Assembly (NCBI RefSeq): GCF_007745175.1
Contig: NZ_CP036271.1
Span: forward strand, 4,724,314-4,788,313
Length of the DNA stretch: 64,000 nt
Direction of reading: 5' to 3'
DNA from: Caulifigura coniformis
Lineage (GTDB): Bacteria > Planctomycetota > Planctomycetia > Planctomycetales > Planctomycetaceae
This document shows, piece after piece, positions 1-8,416 of the stretch. The notes beneath the pieces are model-generated. The model worked only from the letters and a program-made list of their open reading frames with translations. It was not told where the DNA came from and did not search any database. Position numbers and translations under genes: made by a program. How positions within the stretch are numbered: position 1 is the first letter of the stretch; each line of letters opens with the position of its first letter.

Positions 1-94
1 CCTGCAGCGAACGGAGCGTCTGCGCAACGTACGGTCCCTTGTTGTGAAGTGGCATCACAACAGCAACACGGCAATTCGGCGCGACGGCATTCAC
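1..94 (-). CDS. Glycosyltransferase family 2, N-terminal fragment (runs off window)
   Basis: The reverse strand from a GTG at 94 reads VNAVAPNCRVAVVMPLHNKG and then PYVAQTLRSLQ before the window ends. A hydrophobic beta strand followed by a P-x-x-N-K segment and a helix is the classic start of the GT-A fold of family 2 glycosyltransferases, which transfer sugars from nucleotide donors. AGGA lies about nine bases before the GTG, and the start is 11 bases after the stop of the upstream gene in the same polysaccharide operon. Only 31 residues are visible, so substrate and C-terminal domains are unknown. The frame and motif make the family likely; the exact start is inferred. Confidence 0.72.
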   Translation of the reverse strand, partial: MNAVAPNCRVAVVMPLHNKGPYVAQTLRSLQ

Positions 95-105
95 GTCTCG
101 AAGTC

Positions 106-807
106 CTACTGCAGTCCGCAAAGCTTCTTCGCCACTCCGATGCATTTATCAACCACCCGCTGATCCCAGCTCTTCGGCGGATTCACATACGGAGGGGGAA
201 CCCGGTCGTCGTAACTCCAGGTCCGCTCTGCCGAAACGTGGTAGTGGCACACGCGGAGCCGCCGGAACGGATCACTGATCCGGTATCCCACTTCCTGCAG
301 CTCATGCGCCAAACGGCTGTCGCATCCCGGCTTCCCCAGTGGAAACTCCAGCCACATCCCCGGCCGCGGCGGACCACGAAACACCCATGCGTCCTGCATC
401 GCATACCGCACAGGACGCTTCGCCCGCTCTTCCGCCCAGTTGATCCGATAGGGAACCAGCGATTTCATGTCCCGGCGCGAAAGGCAGTACGCCTCGCCGG
501 CCGGCGTCTTCTTGAGCTTCGCCGTCGTCGAAGGACAGATGAAGCAGTCCGAATTGATAATCACATTCACGTCATCAGCGCCGGAATGAAACGCCGCGGC
601 CGCGAAGTAATCAGCGACCAGCGGACGCCGTTCCACCTTCCAGTAAACGAGCTCCGACGGCTCGTGAATCTCTGACGGCTCCGCCAGGACGATCATCCGA
701 GTGATGTTGGGATCATCCAGCATCACGCCCATGCACGACAGAACCTCGCACGCCCGCCGCGGGTTCTTCGGCACGTAGTAGTTGTAGTAAACGTTGACCT
801 GCGACAT
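106..807 (-). CDS. Conserved unassigned protein of the polysaccharide cluster (possible glycosyltransferase-like)
   Basis: A 233-residue protein, taking the ATG that gives MSQVNVYYNYY as start; an upstream ATG at 840 would add 11 unlikely residues. It contains NSDCFI around residue 85, a D-A-W-V-F segment around 138 and a conserved-looking LGKPGCDSRLAHEL stretch near 160 followed by an H-Y-H motif. This arrangement resembles uncharacterised nucleotide-sugar-transferase-like proteins found in exopolysaccharide loci. There is no signal peptide or membrane segment, so it is probably cytoplasmic. It lies between a GT4 and a GT2 gene on the same strand, which supports a role in glycan assembly. 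I cannot name a reaction. Confidence 0.65.
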   Translation of the reverse strand: MSQVNVYYNYYVPKNPRRACEVLSCMGVMLDDPNITRMIVLAEPSEIHEPSELVYWKVERRPLVADYFAAAAFHSGADDVNVIINSDCFICPSTTAKLKKTPAGEAYCLSRRDMKSLVPYRINWAEERAKRPVRYAMQDAWVFRGPPRPGMWLEFPLGKPGCDSRLAHELQEVGYRISDPFRRLRVCHYHVSAERTWSYDDRVPPPYVNPPKSWDQRVVDKCIGVAKKLCGLQ

Positions 808-950
808 ATTCTGTTTCGACTGCCGAATCGTTCGTCTCACTCCACTGGAAGGTAGGGCTCATACCTCGGCCGCCACCGTTCCCATCGTCGGCCGGCCCGT
901 GATCGGAAGCCCCTGCGGGCCAGCGAGCCGCCGCTGTCGCCACGGCCTCC

Positions 951-2126
951 TCAGGCCACGCCAAGTCCACTCAACCCCAGAAACTCTTTGCCGTACTCAA
1001 CCACCAGCCGCCGATATGCGTCCACCGCCGCTTGCTCCCCCTCGACCGACAGCGGCGCCTGCGAATCAAAAACCCGGAGAAGCTGGTCCGCGAAGTCCTG
1101 CGGCAACGACGGATCGAAATACACACACTCCGGCGCCGCCTGTTCACGATGCACCGCAATGTCCGATGCCACGATCACCTTGCCGAGCGCCCGCGCCTCT
1201 TCCACGCCCGTATTCCAACCCTCGAACAGCGACGGCTGAACCAGTCCGCAGCAACCCCGCAGGAGCTGCAACTGGTCGCTCTTCGGAATCAGCCCCAGCA
1301 ACCGCACGTTCGCATGCAGCCCCAGCCGCTGCACGGCCGAAAGCACCTCGTCCCCATAGGCCGGCCGGCGAGCATCATGCAGACGCCCCGTCATCGCCAC
1401 GCAGATCCCCGGCCTCCGCTCCACCGCGATCTTCAGCGCCTCGAGCAGTCCCAGATGGTTCTTGTGCACCCAGAACTGGTTCGACACCAGCAGGAACCGC
1501 TCCGGAAGGTGATACTTCGCCACCGTTTCGGCCGGTGATCGCGAAAACGTCTCTTTCGGGACACTCACCCGGAACCGCACCACGCGCACCTTCGGGGCCA
1601 CCCCCGGCGAAAACGCTTCGAGGTCCTTCTTCACCGCTTCGCTCGAAACAATGATCATCGGAGCGTTGTCCGCGATCCGCTTCATTCCCCAGTCCCGCAG
1701 TCGCAGTTCATGAGCTTCGAAGTATTGCGGGAGACGGAAATGCTGCAGGTCCGGAATCCACGCTGCCGAGTCCGTTCCCGCGTCGTCGCGAGTTCCGTCG
1801 AACGGAAACACGAACCGGAATCCCTCCCGCTTCGAGACCGCCGCCAGCCCCTTGTTTCGGACGCGCAAGCCCAGCTTCCTCGCGATCCGCACGCTTAACA
1901 GGTGATCGACCGACAGGTCTTCCGGCATCAGGCTCACGTCGGGAATCGACTTGAACGCCTCGACGTTTCCCGTCTCCCCCGGCCTGTGCAGCAGCGACAT
2001 CGAAACCGGCGAGCTCAATTCCCGCGCCGCCGAAGAGATCGCCAGGATCAGGTTCCGGGTGTACTCCAGACCTCCCACCCACTGCGCTCCCCCCTGCAGC
2101 ACGACTCCAATGCGATGACCACTCAT
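951..2126 (-). CDS. Glycosyltransferase family 4 (GT-B fold)
   Basis: A 391-residue protein beginning MSGHRIGVVLQGGAQWVGG. The N-terminal Rossmann-like half has the glycine-rich donor/acceptor loop. The C-terminal half has VSNQFWVHKNHLGLLEAL near residue 220 and LVQPSLFEGWNTGVEEA near 310, the E-x7-E type nucleotide-sugar binding region of GT4 enzymes. The start is fixed by an ATGA overlap with the stop of the epimerase gene upstream (2123-2126), which implies translational coupling; a longer reading from 2243 would add an arginine-rich out-of-family tail. It presumably adds a sugar to the repeat unit at the cytoplasmic membrane. Donor and linkage cannot be read from sequence. Confidence 0.88.
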   Translation of the reverse strand: MSGHRIGVVLQGGAQWVGGLEYTRNLILAISSAARELSSPVSMSLLHRPGETGNVEAFKSIPDVSLMPEDLSVDHLLSVRIARKLGLRVRNKGLAAVSKREGFRFVFPFDGTRDDAGTDSAAWIPDLQHFRLPQYFEAHELRLRDWGMKRIADNAPMIIVSSEAVKKDLEAFSPGVAPKVRVVRFRVSVPKETFSRSPAETVAKYHLPERFLLVSNQFWVHKNHLGLLEALKIAVERRPGICVAMTGRLHDARRPAYGDEVLSAVQRLGLHANVRLLGLIPKSDQLQLLRGCCGLVQPSLFEGWNTGVEEARALGKVIVASDIAVHREQAAPECVYFDPSLPQDFADQLLRVFDSQAPLSVEGEQAAVDAYRRLVVEYGKEFLGLSGLGVA

Positions 2127-3064
2127 ACGTGAACTGCCGCACTCCGATACCAGCGGACGAACTGCTTCACTCCCTCTTCCAGCGGAACGGCCGGCCGGAA
2201 TCCCAGCGACCGCACCAGCCCGATATCCGCCTGCCACCGACACGGCGTCCCCGAAGGAATTTTCCCGTCGAACTGCACATCGATCGGGCTCGGAAGTTCG
2301 CGAACGAGCAGCCCAGCCAGCGTGGCGATCGTCGTCTCTTCGCCGCTCGCCACGTTGTAAGCCTCCCCCTGCATCTGTCCGTTCGTAACCACCGCCTCGA
2401 CTGCACGGGCCACGTCACTCGCGTGGATGAAATCCCGCGATTCGCTCCCGGTTCCCTGCAGGCGGATCACCGGCCCGCGATGAGCCTTCTCCATGATGTC
2501 CCACACCACCTGCTTCCGCAGCCCGTCGCCATAGGCGGAAAATACCCGCACAATGGCCGTCCGCAGCCCTCGGGCCCGGGCCGCGTTCTGCACGATCGTT
2601 TCCGCCAGTTGCTTGTTGAGCCCATACGGTGACAGCGGCGACAGGGAACAGAGTTCCCCCACCGGCAGCGTCTCCGGCTGACCATACACCGCCGCACTCG
2701 AAATCAGCAGCAGCTTCGCTTCCGGCGCATCGTCGGCCACCGCGTTCACCAGGTCCTGGCTCAGCACCACGTTCCCGAAGAAGTCGCACTCTGGATCGGC
2801 AAACGACTTCGGAACCGAAGCGCTCCCCGCGGCATGCACGACGCAGGTCGGCCGAGTCTCCTTGAGCAGGCTCGCCAGTTCGCCGAGAAACTGCGCCCGT
2901 CCCGTCCCGTTCGATCCACTGTAGGCGGCGCTCGCCTTCGGAGCGCGGACCACGGTCGTTCCGCGCTCGCGGAGGTGCTTCTCGATCCACGTCCCCAGGA
3001 AACCGGAAGCTCCGGTCAACAGGGTCGTGCCCAGCGGTTGATCTTCGGCCAGCGACATCGACAA
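2123..3064 (-). CDS. NAD-dependent epimerase/dehydratase (extended SDR)
   Basis: A 313-residue extended short-chain dehydrogenase. It shows the NAD-binding glycine motif TGASGFLG at about residues 17-24, a conserved VVHAAG segment, SSAAVYG near 126, and the catalytic Y-x-x-x-K as YGLNK near 152. It has the length and order of UDP-glucose 4-epimerase, dTDP-glucose 4,6-dehydratase and reductase relatives that make nucleotide sugars for the adjacent transferases. Exact substrate specificity is not deducible. It is 3 bp from the FkbM-like gene upstream and overlaps the downstream GT4 by four bases. Confidence 0.87.
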   Translation of the reverse strand: MSMSLAEDQPLGTTLLTGASGFLGTWIEKHLRERGTTVVRAPKASAAYSGSNGTGRAQFLGELASLLKETRPTCVVHAAGSASVPKSFADPECDFFGNVVLSQDLVNAVADDAPEAKLLLISSAAVYGQPETLPVGELCSLSPLSPYGLNKQLAETIVQNAARARGLRTAIVRVFSAYGDGLRKQVVWDIMEKAHRGPVIRLQGTGSESRDFIHASDVARAVEAVVTNGQMQGEAYNVASGEETTIATLAGLLVRELPSPIDVQFDGKIPSGTPCRWQADIGLVRSLGFRPAVPLEEGVKQFVRWYRSAAVHV

Positions 3065-3067
3065 AGG

Positions 3068-4009
3068 CTACAGCGCTTCCGTCTTCCCCGTCCGCACATC
3101 CACCACCGGCAACCCGCGAATCAGGTCCAGTCCCTCGAGCGAAGTCTTGAACAACAATTGTCCGGATGCGTCGCGGGTCTCCCGGAACTTTGCCTGAACA
3201 AAGCCCTCTTTCGGAGTTAGCACCCGCAACCCATGCGGGAGTGGCTGCTTAACGAAATACGCATTGTTGCCCGCCGAGTTACAACCAACGAACCCATAGC
3301 CACGAGACTCACCAAGCTCAACCAATGCGGACAAAGACGCACCGTAGTACAAGTGGCTCGGGTGCGCTTTCGACCGCACAAACGCCGGATCATACGGAAC
3401 AGTAATCGCCCGATCCGGACCGAATCCTGCGTTGTACTCCACGATTACTGTGTCTGGCTCGCAGCAGTTAATTGCCTTCCAAACCCAGTAGTCGTTTCCG
3501 TCAATGTCGATGTGCAACAGCCCCAACTTCCCGCCGAATCCGCTGGAACTGAGCAGTTCGTTGACGTTCTCTGCAGTCACGAACGCCAAGTTCGCGGTCA
3601 AATCGTGCCGCCACGCGGCATCGGACCTCTTGATCGTCTCGACGTTCGAGTCCGATCCATCCATCACCATCCCCCGCCAGTTCCGCTTCAACAACAGGAA
3701 GCGCGTGTTTGATTCCACGTACGACTCCACGCCAAATTCGACGAACGTCTTTGACTCTGGCTGTACGAGGTCCATCAGGTAACTGATGATCCCGTCGTCC
3801 CCAAACTGCGAGAAGATACGAAATTCATGGTCTGCGAGTGTATCTGCCGGCTTCGGGCTAATCTGCGCGGCTCGAATCTCGCCAAGCACGATAAGCGCTC
3901 GCTCCATTGCGGCTGCCTGCGTCCGCAGTTGCTGTTGAACAGTAGTCAAGTCCGCGCGAAGTTCATCACCCGCAACGATGCCCATCCGTGTGAGAATCTT
4001 CTTCAACAT
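3068..4009 (-). CDS. FkbM-like / SAM-dependent methyltransferase-fold protein
   Basis: A 313-residue protein. After a short helical N-terminus it has RIFSQFGDDGIISYLMD (residues about 63-80), FVEFGVESYVESNT (about 90-104, in place of the usual glycine-rich SAM loop) and LLHIDIDGNDYWVWKAI (about 166-182), a pattern seen in FkbM-like proteins of polysaccharide clusters. These are thought to methylate sugar hydroxyls, but the first motif here is atypical, so activity is inferred. It sits between the HAD-type gene (88 bp upstream) and the epimerase (3 bp downstream). No membrane segments are visible. Confidence 0.6.
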   Translation of the reverse strand: MLKKILTRMGIVAGDELRADLTTVQQQLRTQAAAMERALIVLGEIRAAQISPKPADTLADHEFRIFSQFGDDGIISYLMDLVQPESKTFVEFGVESYVESNTRFLLLKRNWRGMVMDGSDSNVETIKRSDAAWRHDLTANLAFVTAENVNELLSSSGFGGKLGLLHIDIDGNDYWVWKAINCCEPDTVIVEYNAGFGPDRAITVPYDPAFVRSKAHPSHLYYGASLSALVELGESRGYGFVGCNSAGNNAYFVKQPLPHGLRVLTPKEGFVQAKFRETRDASGQLLFKTSLEGLDLIRGLPVVDVRTGKTEAL

Positions 4010-4097
4010 TATTCGCTATCCAAGCACGTAAAGTTCAACGCGGGACGTCCATTGACGAACTGGCTACCGACTGCAGGGGCATCCCCGAATCGCTCGA

Positions 4098-6080
4098 CTA
4101 TCTCCAGCCCAACCGCCATCTGACTGCGAGACGTACTCGACGAATCGCACTTGCACACTTCCACAGCGCTCTTCCCGCCCTGCTGGTCATCGCCAATGAC
4201 GCACGCTCCCACACAAGATGGTCGCGCGAGTCAGTGCCCCCAATCCCAGTGGCAATCGTCGCGATCTCTGACACCGAGTAGGGAACGCCTACCGGCCGCA
4301 CTGTCTTGCCGATTTGGCAGTCGGAGAAGGGAAATTCACCCCACACCGCCGCTTGCCCGTAGTCCAGGTATTTCCACCAATGCTCCACAATATTTCCAAC
4401 GACCGTCTTACACGCGTCTGGGTCCCATTCACGCCTGCCGCATTCCGCATAAGCCCGAGCAAATTCATCCACTGCTGAATGAACCGTTTGTATCCCCCAC
4501 GACTGCAACCGTGAACTATCCCCAAGTATTGGGCGGACTATCCCGTCGACCCTTTCATAGCCCTTCGTGGAGCCATGAGGAGCCGTCCCAAACATCTCCA
4601 TCACTTGAGGCAGGAATGGGTAGGAGCTCAACACACGAAGATCGCGCGGATTAAAAAGAAATGCGTCGCACTCACCAGCATCTTCGTGAATCGCCTGCAA
4701 TCCGCAATACAACCCTTGCAGCCTCTCACCGGCCAGAGGGGTCAACAACCGTTTCAACGATGCCTGTAGACGTGCATGCCAACCCAAGTCCACAACAGCA
4801 CATCGCTCCCCGTCCTCCAAACCTTCTTGCTTCAGATATCCTTCGACACTCGCGCGCCTTCTGTGAGCTGCTTCTAGGATGTGCTCCTGCACATTCCTCC
4901 GGAGCAGAATGCTCTTCAGCACACTTAGCGACTCATCGTCAATCGGTTGATGCCACCATTCCCCAGGCTGCGCGCCCTCACACTCGCCTCGAATCTGTTC
5001 GACACTCACCCCTACCCGCTCAAGTGCCCGCGCTAGCGTCAGCCCTGACGCCCGATCCAGCATCCAACTTGGTGACTCGTCCCAATGGTCATTGATTGCT
5101 GCTAGATGCCACGCTTCTCGACTACCGTACAGATACCTTAGATCTAGGCCGTACTTCCTTTTGCCCTCCAACACTTTGGCAATGCGGTACAGTAGGTACC
5201 CATCACGAGCCACAAAATACAGGCGCTGAAGTCCCAGACGTTTTGCCGTTTCCAAGACCCATTCGGTGTAAAGCGTCAACACCGGTGCCACGCCGCTCGC
5301 GCCCGTGTCCCACAGAATTCGCTGCCGCGTATCATGCGGGCCACCTAAGCGAACGCGCCTGCTTACACCGGCCAAGATTGATGAAAGCAGTTCAACGTCG
5401 CCGCCCCGCCCCATTGCCGCTTCCAACCCGTTCAGGAGTGCGTCAGCAACGTGTACGGCCTTGATCCCCTTCTTTGACGGCATCAGAACGTCGGAATGTA
5501 GATTGTCGCCGTAATGCACGACTGATCCGGCTCGTACACCACAATGCTCCAAGACGACATCAAACAGTTCGCCACTGGCCTTCGTCTTCCCTTGATCTGC
5601 ACTTACGAACAACTCGTCGGTCTCAAGCATCGCTCCCGCTTTTCGCAGCATTTGGGCAATGTCGTTCTTGGGCAAGTACATATCCGACACGAACACAACG
5701 TGTGCGCCCCTTCGGCGCTCATCCTGAATCAGCTTCATCGCCACAGGATTCGCAAATATTGATTGCGACTCAACCTCGATCTCAGCGCGAAGCAAACTCT
5801 CGCGTTCGCTATCGCTCAAGCCGGTCGCGGCTTGAAGCACGCGATAGATTTCTGCGAGCGTCGGGTTGCCACCGGTTTCTGCGGAAGCGGCCGCTTCAGC
5901 CTCCTTACGGCGTCTTGCGAACTCGCGTCCGACATCCGCGTTACCCGACAGCTTGCTACCCGAGACAATCTCGTCAAACAACGTCGATGGCACCGAAACT
6001 CGGCGCACAAGAACGGTATCGAAGACGTCAAACGACGCGATGCGTGTGCTGGGCCGAATCACGATCTCACGGCGCGGCAC
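4098..6080 (-). CDS. Large HAD-superfamily protein of polysaccharide cluster
   Basis: A 660-residue protein with an N-terminal HAD phosphatase-like domain. Motif I is SFDVFDTVL (Asp18 nucleophile position), motif II VVFVSDMYL (Ser), motif III GKTKASG (Lys), and motif IV HYGDNLHSDV (acidic pair). Residues beyond about 240 form a long C-terminal region with YFVARDGYLLYRI and VVDLGWHARLQASL segments, as in COG5610-type predicted HAD hydrolases encoded in surface-polysaccharide loci. All four HAD motifs are present, so catalysis on a phosphosugar or similar is plausible but unproven. Its 5' end overlaps the methyltransferase gene by 22 bases. Confidence 0.78.
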   Translation of the reverse strand: MPRREIVIRPSTRIASFDVFDTVLVRRVSVPSTLFDEIVSGSKLSGNADVGREFARRRKEAEAAASAETGGNPTLAEIYRVLQAATGLSDSERESLLRAEIEVESQSIFANPVAMKLIQDERRRGAHVVFVSDMYLPKNDIAQMLRKAGAMLETDELFVSADQGKTKASGELFDVVLEHCGVRAGSVVHYGDNLHSDVLMPSKKGIKAVHVADALLNGLEAAMGRGGDVELLSSILAGVSRRVRLGGPHDTRQRILWDTGASGVAPVLTLYTEWVLETAKRLGLQRLYFVARDGYLLYRIAKVLEGKRKYGLDLRYLYGSREAWHLAAINDHWDESPSWMLDRASGLTLARALERVGVSVEQIRGECEGAQPGEWWHQPIDDESLSVLKSILLRRNVQEHILEAAHRRRASVEGYLKQEGLEDGERCAVVDLGWHARLQASLKRLLTPLAGERLQGLYCGLQAIHEDAGECDAFLFNPRDLRVLSSYPFLPQVMEMFGTAPHGSTKGYERVDGIVRPILGDSSRLQSWGIQTVHSAVDEFARAYAECGRREWDPDACKTVVGNIVEHWWKYLDYGQAAVWGEFPFSDCQIGKTVRPVGVPYSVSEIATIATGIGGTDSRDHLVWERASLAMTSRAGRALWKCASAIRRVRLAVRWRLGWR

Positions 6081-6829
6081 AAGACGTTTGGCGAGAACGA
6101 GATTCTCGACAGGTCGTCAACCGGACCTATCTCAACCTCATATAGCCAACGCCAAAGCTTAAAAACCACCCATCGCTTCAAGCTCAGAGTGAAATGCTTG
6201 CGCACGTCAGATCGCCATATTCGTAACGACGGCCTTAGTGCTGGACTGTAACCGTCAATGACAATGTCAGAGAACGAGGCGTTCCGTAGGACATACGAGA
6301 GCGAGTGTTCGGTGAAGCTGCAGTGGTGTGTGTGATCGATATAGCGATACCGCGCCGCGACGGGCGAATTTGCGTTAGGCACTTGCAACACGAACGCCCC
6401 TCCTGGGCGCAATGCGTTGTAGATCGCCCTGGCCATTGGAATATGGCAGCTAACGGGAATGTGCTCGAACACATCAAACATCGTGACCAGCGAGAACTTG
6501 CCGGGCCTCGACTCCAGATAAGCAAGCGAATCTTCCACGACTTGAGCATTCAGGCCCGCTCGCCTGGCCGCGGCCACTTGCTGGGGGTCGACATCAATCC
6601 CGACGACATCCTTGTACCCCAACTGCTGCAGGGCAAGTAGCATAAATCCCATTCCGCAGCCGATGTCGATCGCCGCACCTTCCGCCTTCTCAGGAATTCG
6701 TCCCTTCAAGATGGCCTTGTACCCGTTCGCCATCATCTGTGCGTGTTCGGGCGTCTCGTTGTGCCAAGTCCGGTAATGGAGAGAGTAATCCGCCGCGGCT
6801 TGCAAGTCAGACACCTTCAGGTCGCTCAT
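6059..6829 (-). CDS. Class I SAM-dependent methyltransferase
   Basis: A 256-residue protein starting MSDLKVSDL. It has the SAM-binding motif I AIDIGCGMGFML, the acidic strand-2 residue in VVGIDVDPQ, VTMFDVFEHIP as post-motif, and ALRPGGAFVLQVPN, which together are the methyltransferase type 11/23 pattern. The start is set by an ATGA overlap with the Wzt-like gene upstream. In ABC-dependent O-antigen systems a methyltransferase can cap the chain terminus and so set its length; the position next to the ABC ATPase carrying a putative carbohydrate-binding C-terminus makes that role attractive here, but it is inference. Confidence 0.85.
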   Translation of the reverse strand: MSDLKVSDLQAAADYSLHYRTWHNETPEHAQMMANGYKAILKGRIPEKAEGAAIDIGCGMGFMLLALQQLGYKDVVGIDVDPQQVAAARRAGLNAQVVEDSLAYLESRPGKFSLVTMFDVFEHIPVSCHIPMARAIYNALRPGGAFVLQVPNANSPVAARYRYIDHTHHCSFTEHSLSYVLRNASFSDIVIDGYSPALRPSLRIWRSDVRKHFTLSLKRWVVFKLWRWLYEVEIGPVDDLSRISFSPNVLCRAVRS

Positions 6830-8121
6830 ACGTTCTCCACATTCCCCGAGGCTGTGGATGGCCTCATGAATGCAATCGGTCCCCAATTGTGAGCCCAAGT
6901 CATCAGGTAACCATCGGCGCTGACCTCTGGCGACACTTGGAAGTGGCCGATGTTCGAGAGGATGTCGAAATCTTGATGGCCACTGTCGTTGTCACCAATC
7001 CCTGTTGCCACCGCAAAGTAGTACGACCCGGGGGCAAGGCGGTGCTCAGCGAACTTGAGGATTATCTCGACATCGGAACCTGCTGTACCGCCGGGGAGTG
7101 GCGCGGTAAACCAACTGCCCACCGGTACGGAATCACTGCGGAAGATCGTCGCACTTATGCGGAACTCCGGCAGATCGCCTTTCAAATGAACGCGTACCTT
7201 TAGGTAGATGGGCGAGCCAAATGGAACACATTCCTCTGGCGAAACATCGAAATTTCTAAGTTCCGCCAGCTGTGACAAGTGCTTCCATTCCCCTCTCGAA
7301 ATCTCGCTCAAATCTGCATGATCGCGGGTCTCGTTTAGCGAGCCGTAGAGCGTTACGCCCGTCGTCGTGTCGCCTTGGTAAGCAATCCCGCCCTTGTTCA
7401 ACACGAGGCATGAGGTCGCTAACGATTGCACACTCGCCATGTTGTGCGAGACGAGGAGGATCGAACGCCCACTCTTGCCAATCTCCTGAACCTTTCCCAT
7501 GCACTTCCGTTGAAACGCAACATCGCCGACTGCCAAAACCTCATCGATAATCAGGATCTCGGATTCGAGGTGGGCTGCCACCGCAAACGCCAGACGCACC
7601 GTCATCCCGCTCGAATACCGCTTGATCGGCGTGTCCAGGAACTTCTCGATCCCCGAAAACTCCACGATCTCGTCGAACTTCCGCTCCACCTCACGCTTCG
7701 TCATCCCCAGGATCGTGCCGTTGAGGTACACGTTCTCCCGGCCCGTCAGCTCCGGGTGAAAACCGGTCCCCACCTCCAGAAGGCTCGACACCCGACCTCG
7801 CAGAACCGCCCGACCGCTCGTCGGCTCCGTGATCCGGCTCAACAGCTTCAGAAGCGTGCTCTTCCCGGCCCCGTTCCGGCCGATGATCCCCACGACCTCC
7901 CCTTCCGCCACCTCGAACGACACATCCCGCAGCGCCCAGTGCGTGTCCGCCTCGTCCGACGCCTCGCCGAACGTGTTCAGACGACGCAGCCTGCGGAAAT
8001 TCTTGAACGGAGACTTCAGCGCCCCCACCGCCGCTCCCGCAAGCGTGGTCGCCCCCTCCTCCCTGATGCCAATCCGGTACGCCTTCGACAGCTTTTCGAC
8101 ACTGATGATGGGAAGCGACAT
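6826..8121 (-). CDS. Polysaccharide ABC exporter ATPase with C-terminal carbohydrate-binding-type domain (Wzt-like)
   Basis: A 431-residue protein. The nucleotide-binding domain has Walker A GRNGAGKST at residues 81-89, the signature YSSGMTVRLAFAVAAH, Walker B ILIIDEVLAVGD and the switch histidine in LLVSHN. About 170 residues follow, rich in beta strands, as in Wzt/TagH ATPases whose C-terminal domain recognises the finished glycan. It energises export of the cytoplasmically assembled polysaccharide together with the permease upstream. The 295-bp gap between the two holds an unusual short tandem repeat. The 3' end overlaps the methyltransferase start (ATGA). Confidence 0.92.
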   Translation of the reverse strand: MSLPIISVEKLSKAYRIGIREEGATTLAGAAVGALKSPFKNFRRLRRLNTFGEASDEADTHWALRDVSFEVAEGEVVGIIGRNGAGKSTLLKLLSRITEPTSGRAVLRGRVSSLLEVGTGFHPELTGRENVYLNGTILGMTKREVERKFDEIVEFSGIEKFLDTPIKRYSSGMTVRLAFAVAAHLESEILIIDEVLAVGDVAFQRKCMGKVQEIGKSGRSILLVSHNMASVQSLATSCLVLNKGGIAYQGDTTTGVTLYGSLNETRDHADLSEISRGEWKHLSQLAELRNFDVSPEECVPFGSPIYLKVRVHLKGDLPEFRISATIFRSDSVPVGSWFTAPLPGGTAGSDVEIILKFAEHRLAPGSYYFAVATGIGDNDSGHQDFDILSNIGHFQVSPEVSADGYLMTWAHNWGPIAFMRPSTASGNVENV

Positions 8122-8280
8122 CTCGAACAGTCGTCAGTTCAGCTCGCGGACTTCAGGAGCGTCATCAATCCAGCCCCGCGCAACCGGGCGCGTCAGGTGG
8201 AGGAACATCAAATGCAAACTCGACTCAAACCGGACCAGATCACGCAGTCAGCCGCCGAAACAACCGTCCTGCCCACTGCG

Positions 8281-8315
8281 TGTCACACATGTCACACATG
8301 TCACACATGTCACAG
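8281..8315. repeat. Short tandem repeat, 9-bp unit about 3.8 copies
   Basis: The unit TGTCACACA is repeated head to tail about 3.8 times between the Wzt-like and Wzm-like genes. Two further copies of the related decamer GTCACAGGTC follow within 50 bases, one starting at the end of the array and the other near 8353. No gene is supported in this 295-bp gap. The array could be a slippage-prone tract or a protein-binding site; nothing in the sequence decides. Confidence 0.85.
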
Positions 8316-8416
8316 GTCCAAAACTTCAATGTCTCAGACGGCTTTTCGCTGTCACAGGTCTCGTCACAGGTCTTCCCCCGGGGGCCGGCCTCCGCGACAG
8401 CGAATGTCCACGCTCC

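Noticed and set aside
794-1654. A 286-codon plus-strand frame at the window start
   Set aside because: Pro/Ala/Arg-rich composition without domains, antisense to the GT4 gene.
8281-8315. Short regular repeats as a possible CRISPR array
   Set aside because: Units are only 9 bp with no spacers and no cas genes near.
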